This document shows, piece by piece, positions 6,928 to 9,462 of a stretch of 9,462 bases of DNA. The notes beneath the pieces are model-generated. The model saw only the letters and a program-made list of their open reading frames with translations. It was not told the DNA's origin and searched no databases. The stretch covers positions 1 to 9,462 of the forward strand of contig JAQVRW010000092.1 in NCBI GenBank assembly GCA_028700875.1, given 5' to 3'. Positions within the stretch are counted from its first letter, which is position 1. Each line of letters opens with the position of its first letter. The DNA is from Candidatus Zixiibacteriota bacterium. GTDB lineage: Bacteria; Zixibacteria; MSB-5A5; GN15; JAAZOE01. A program made the translations under genes and the position numbers.

Positions 6928-7580
6928 CCGGCGCCGCCAAAAAAGCCCTGGCCGCCGCCGCCATTTTGATCATCTGCGGCGGATTCGGGACATTCATCCG
7001 CAGCCACCAGGCCCATCCCGATCGGCCGCCCGACTTCAGCCGGATTCCCTACGATATCGGCCCCTATATCGGCGGCGAACAACGGTTTGACGACTACACC
7101 TATGATGTCTTGAAAGCCGACACCACGACCCTGCGGATGTATCGCACCGCCGAGGGTAATACATTTTGGCTGTTTCTGGCCTATTTCTCCAGCCAGAAAT
7201 ACGGCGCGCAGATTCATTCACCGAAACATTGCCTGCCCGGCGGCGGATACCGCATCATCTCGATGGAACCGTACCAAATCCCGCTCGATGACGGACGCAT
7301 CCTGCCGATCAACCGGGTTCTGATCGCCAGCCCGAAACGTCAGGAATTGATGTTCTATTGGTACGAGACCCGCAGCGGAGTCATCTCGAATGAATACGGT
7401 CTCAAGTTCGATCTGATGAAAAACGCGGTTCTGCTCCTGCCGACCGACGCCGCCATCTGCCGGATCACCATGCCGGTGGCGCTCGACGCCGACCTCAACG
7501 GGGCCAGCGCGGCCATGACCGAATTCGCCCGCCGCCTGTATGCCGATATCCAGACGGCGCTGCCGTTCGGCGGCAAATAA
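6924..7580 (+). CDS. epsI: EpsI family protein (exosortase-associated)
   Basis: A 218-residue protein with one N-terminal membrane anchor or signal (ALAAAAILIICGGFGTFI, about 8-25) and an exported domain. The EpsI family marker is clear: FLAYFSSQKYGAQIHSPKHC (84-103) followed by LPGGGYRI, with Cys103 inside. FYWYETRSG (144-152) and the FDLMKNAVLLLPTDAAICRI region (162-181) are also usual. EpsI proteins are encoded next to, or fused to, exosortases in exopolysaccharide-linked protein-sorting systems; their biochemical role is not settled. The start codon overlaps the exosortase stop (ATGA at 6924-6927), so the two are co-translated. No terminator follows before the next gene. Confidence 0.9.
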   Translation: MTGAAKKALAAAAILIICGGFGTFIRSHQAHPDRPPDFSRIPYDIGPYIGGEQRFDDYTYDVLKADTTTLRMYRTAEGNTFWLFLAYFSSQKYGAQIHSPKHCLPGGGYRIISMEPYQIPLDDGRILPINRVLIASPKRQELMFYWYETRSGVISNEYGLKFDLMKNAVLLLPTDAAICRITMPVALDADLNGASAAMTEFARRLYADIQTALPFGGK

Positions 7581-7585
7581 ACTGA

Positions 7586-7614
7586 TTGCTCCCGGTTTCA
7601 AACACACCTACATT
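7586..7614 (+). promoter_or_regulatory. Possible promoter for the acetyltransferase gene
   Basis: TTGCTC (7586-7591) and TACATT (7609-7614) are separated by exactly 17 nt in the 73-nt gap between the epsI and acetyltransferase genes. Each hexamer matches the sigma70 consensus only in part. Read-through from epsI is equally possible. Confidence 0.3.
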
Positions 7615-7653
7615 CTCCACACAATACATTCCTTTGTAAAGCAGTGGCAGGGT

Positions 7654-8229
7654 ATGGCCAGATTCACTTTCAAGGAAATTTGCGCAGATCTGTGGCCCGA
7701 TTTCGAGACGTTGTTCGGCGCCACGGGCGCCTGCGGCGGATGCTGGTGCCAGTCGTGGCGGGTGCTTCAAGGGGGAAAACTCTGGGAAGACACCAAAGGC
7801 GAGAAGGCGCACCAGTTGACCCGGTCGCTGATTCTCACCGGCCGGATGACCGGACTTCTGGCTTATGAGGGTGACAAGCCGGTTGGCTGGTGCTCTTACG
7901 GACCCCGCGTGGTCTTCCCCCGCCTGGAACGGGTCAAGGCATATCGCCGCGATGACACCGAAGGCATCTGGTCGATCACCTGCTTTTTCATTCCCAAAGA
8001 ATATCGCCGCAAGGGCCTGGCCCGGCAAATGCTGGGGGCGGCTTTGCGATTCATGAAAAAGCGGCACGTCCGGATAGTGGAAGCGTATCCGGTTCCGCCG
8101 ACACTCGATGGGACGAAGTTGCCGGGGGCCTTCATGTTTACCGGCCCGTTGGCGATCTTCGAGAAGGCCGGGTTCGAAATCGTCCAGCGCATTTCTCATT
8201 CCCGCCCGTTGGTCCGTCTGCAGCTATAA
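7654..8229 (+). CDS. GNAT family N-acetyltransferase with CGGCWC motif
   Basis: A 191-residue cytoplasmic protein of the GNAT superfamily, which transfers an acetyl group from acetyl-CoA to an amine. Residues 64-82 (RMTGLLAYEGDKPVGWCSY) form the usual beta-strand pair. SITCFFIPKEYRRKGLARQML (107-127) contains the acetyl-CoA pyrophosphate loop R/Q-x-x-G-x-A as Arg118-Arg-Lys-Gly-Leu-Ala123. GPLAIFEKAGFEIV (164-177) is the C-terminal GNAT element. Near the N-terminus, GACGGCWCQSWR (25-36) carries three closely spaced cysteines, a feature of one GNAT subgroup whose substrate I do not know. ATG 7654 is chosen because it opens the conserved domain and avoids overlap with epsI. Its ribosome-binding site is poor, since CAGGG lies only one base upstream. 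The gene may be unrelated to the exosortase pair. Confidence 0.85.
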   Translation: MARFTFKEICADLWPDFETLFGATGACGGCWCQSWRVLQGGKLWEDTKGEKAHQLTRSLILTGRMTGLLAYEGDKPVGWCSYGPRVVFPRLERVKAYRRDDTEGIWSITCFFIPKEYRRKGLARQMLGAALRFMKKRHVRIVEAYPVPPTLDGTKLPGAFMFTGPLAIFEKAGFEIVQRISHSRPLVRLQL

Positions 8230-8239
8230 CGAGTATAAT
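8209..8239 (+). promoter_or_regulatory. Promoter-like site with a perfect -10 box
   Basis: TATAAT (8234-8239) lies 5 nt after the acetyltransferase stop and 28 nt before the lipoprotein ATG. A weak -35-like TTGGTC (8209-8214) lies 19 nt upstream. If used, the transcript would have a very short leader that still contains the ribosome-binding site. Confidence 0.4.
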
Positions 8240-8256
8240 AGTCAGACGGATACATC

Positions 8257-8263
8257 GGGAGGG
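8257..8263 (+). promoter_or_regulatory. Strong ribosome-binding site of the lipoprotein gene
   Basis: GGGAGGG ends 4 nt before the ATG at 8268. It is one of the two best Shine-Dalgarno matches in the window, and it fixes the start of a gene whose end is not visible. Confidence 0.7.
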
Positions 8264-8267
8264 TATC

Positions 8268-9462
8268 ATGCAATTACATTTATCGGCCGCGCTGACGACA
8301 TCGCGCGCCCTATTCATCCTCGCCTGTTTCGGTCTGAGTTGTATCTCCGGTTGTTCGATCCATCGCCAATATCTGAGCGGCGAGGTTACTTCGCGGGTCA
8401 AGAACGACACGCTGGTCATCACGTATGACATCCATATCAAGAACCCGGCTATCGATTCCGTGGCCTTCCAACTCCTGCCGACAGGAGACACTAGGGGAAG
8501 GGTCTCATATGAAGTGTACTACGCCTCCGAAGAGCGGGTCAAAGATTCCGTGTATCGTTCCCTGGGCGATTCCCTTCCTTGTTGTATCGACCTGCCCCGC
8601 TCGCTTATTAGCGACATTCGCAGAACACGGAAGGAAGGAAAAACCGGGGGCCCGGATACCACCCGTATTTGCTGGTGGAATACCTTGTCATATCCGAATC
8701 TGGATACGATTTTTGGCCCCCCTTTCTCCAGCCCCTACCACACTTCCTATAAGCCATTAGTTGATTCCATACTTCAGGTCGCATCATTGGACAGCCTTAG
8801 AAAAATGTCCGTTCCCTGCTGGTGGAAAAGATGGGACTTTCGAGGCACGGAATTCTATATCGACACGGTACTTCAAGCTGATTCGGTGATATTCAATCGC
8901 GAGGCCGGTTCTTTTGTTGATTTATTCGGGAGAGTCCAACAAAGCAACGGTTCCATCATCTCTATGCGCGGGCAACTGCGATACCCGGTTACCGGTTATC
9001 GGGAGCCGGCCCGATATGCCCTCAAGTATTACGCCAAGAACGACAATGATACCATTGCTCCTTTTCGCAACGATCTTTCCAATGGGCAGTATGCGCGCCA
9101 AAAGGTCTGGGGAGGAGTCATCCCACCGCGGCCGAAAACGGAAATATACCGATCGGCGGAATCGGGCAACATGCTCGGCATGTCAGGGGGAATCGGGGGC
9201 GCGAAAAACGACATATTCGCTCTGTCCTCCCGGCCTGCGATTATCGATCCGAATTATGGTTTCAGCCTCGCCTGGGGCGTGATGTACTACACGCCACACT
9301 TTATTCATACTATCGACTTCGATCTATTGAACAGCGCTTCCACCGGCGATTCCGGTGTGGCCAATGACCTGGGTTCGGTTCTGCTTTCCACTCGCTACCA
9401 CCCCCTCCGGACGGTTTCGCGGGGGCCGCTTTTCACGGCCGGTTTCGGGTACTCGGATCTGG
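8268..9462 (+). CDS. Lipoprotein with barrel-like C-terminal part, 3' end missing
   Basis: An open frame of 398 codons runs to the window edge without a stop. The protein starts with a hydrophobic signal and a lipobox, ISGC with Cys29, so it should be lipidated and held in the envelope, probably the outer membrane. Residues 36-100 look beta-rich (EVTSRVKNDTLVITYDIHIKN). Two similar motifs, ICWWNTL (Cys135) and PCWWKRWDF (Cys184), plus a Cys105-Cys106 pair, suggest disulfides. From about residue 300, Gly-rich and aromatic alternating segments (SGGIGG, GFSLAWGVMYYTPHFIHTIDFDLL, VLLSTRYHPL, PLFTAGFGYSDL) resemble strands of a small outer-membrane beta-barrel. I do not recognise the family. The strong ribosome-binding site, lipobox and unbroken frame support it as a real gene. 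Codons are visibly richer in A/T at third positions than in the neighbouring genes. Confidence 0.8.
   Translation, partial: MQLHLSAALTTSRALFILACFGLSCISGCSIHRQYLSGEVTSRVKNDTLVITYDIHIKNPAIDSVAFQLLPTGDTRGRVSYEVYYASEERVKDSVYRSLGDSLPCCIDLPRSLISDIRRTRKEGKTGGPDTTRICWWNTLSYPNLDTIFGPPFSSPYHTSYKPLVDSILQVASLDSLRKMSVPCWWKRWDFRGTEFYIDTVLQADSVIFNREAGSFVDLFGRVQQSNGSIISMRGQLRYPVTGYREPARYALKYYAKNDNDTIAPFRNDLSNGQYARQKVWGGVIPPRPKTEIYRSAESGNMLGMSGGIGGAKNDIFALSSRPAIIDPNYGFSLAWGVMYYTPHFIHTIDFDLLNSASTGDSGVANDLGSVLLSTRYHPLRTVSRGPLFTAGFGYSDL

Noticed and set aside
7540..7653. An upstream in-frame ATG that would add 38 residues to the acetyltransferase
   Set aside because: It would start inside epsI, the added residues show no GNAT similarity, and the conserved domain begins at the ATG at 7654.
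7495..8199. A 234-codon minus-strand frame opposite the acetyltransferase
   Set aside because: The GNAT motifs are on the plus strand, and the antisense product has no coherent features.

Overview
The window looks like chromosomal DNA of a GC-rich Gram-negative-type bacterium. The supporting signs are an exosortase/EpsI pair, a lipobox lipoprotein with a barrel-like C-terminus, a DUF5683 envelope protein and an HD-GYP signalling protein. This mix, especially DUF5683 and the HEAT-repeat/HD-GYP pair, fits the FCB side of the tree (for example Zixibacteria-like lineages). That placement is inference, because no marker gene such as rRNA is present. No tRNA, CRISPR array, insertion sequence or phage gene was seen.

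Layout. (1) Positions 1-931, plus strand: the C-terminal part of a sodium:solute symporter cut by the window edge. (2) Positions 1009-4234, plus strand: a two-gene signalling operon in which a HEAT-repeat protein overlaps an HD-GYP phosphodiesterase-type protein by about 20 nt. It ends at a strong intrinsic terminator (4278-4302) that lies inside the 3' coding end of the convergent gene. (3) Positions 5929-4252, minus strand: a diacylglycerol-kinase-like lipid kinase and a DUF5683 protein, again overlapping by 20 nt. (4) Positions 5930-6081: a divergent intergenic region with a very GC-rich hairpin and an AT-rich promoter-like core. (5) Positions 6082-7580, plus strand: exosortase and EpsI with a 4-nt ATGA overlap. 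(6) Positions 7654-8229, plus strand: a GNAT acetyltransferase. (7) Position 8268 to the window end, plus strand: a 398-codon open frame for a lipoprotein that runs off the edge and has no stop in the window.

How the genes may work together. The HEAT and HD-GYP proteins share a recognisably similar N-terminal region and are translationally coupled, so they probably form one signalling unit. The kinase and DUF5683 genes are coupled and both point to membrane or envelope work. The exosortase/EpsI pair would process and sort surface proteins carrying a C-terminal signal, but no such substrate and no polysaccharide gene is visible here. Nothing in the window is a clearly new system. The most unusual items are the paired HEAT/HD-GYP proteins with a degenerate GYP motif, the stand-alone exosortase module, and the truncated lipoprotein with paired Cys-Trp-Trp motifs.
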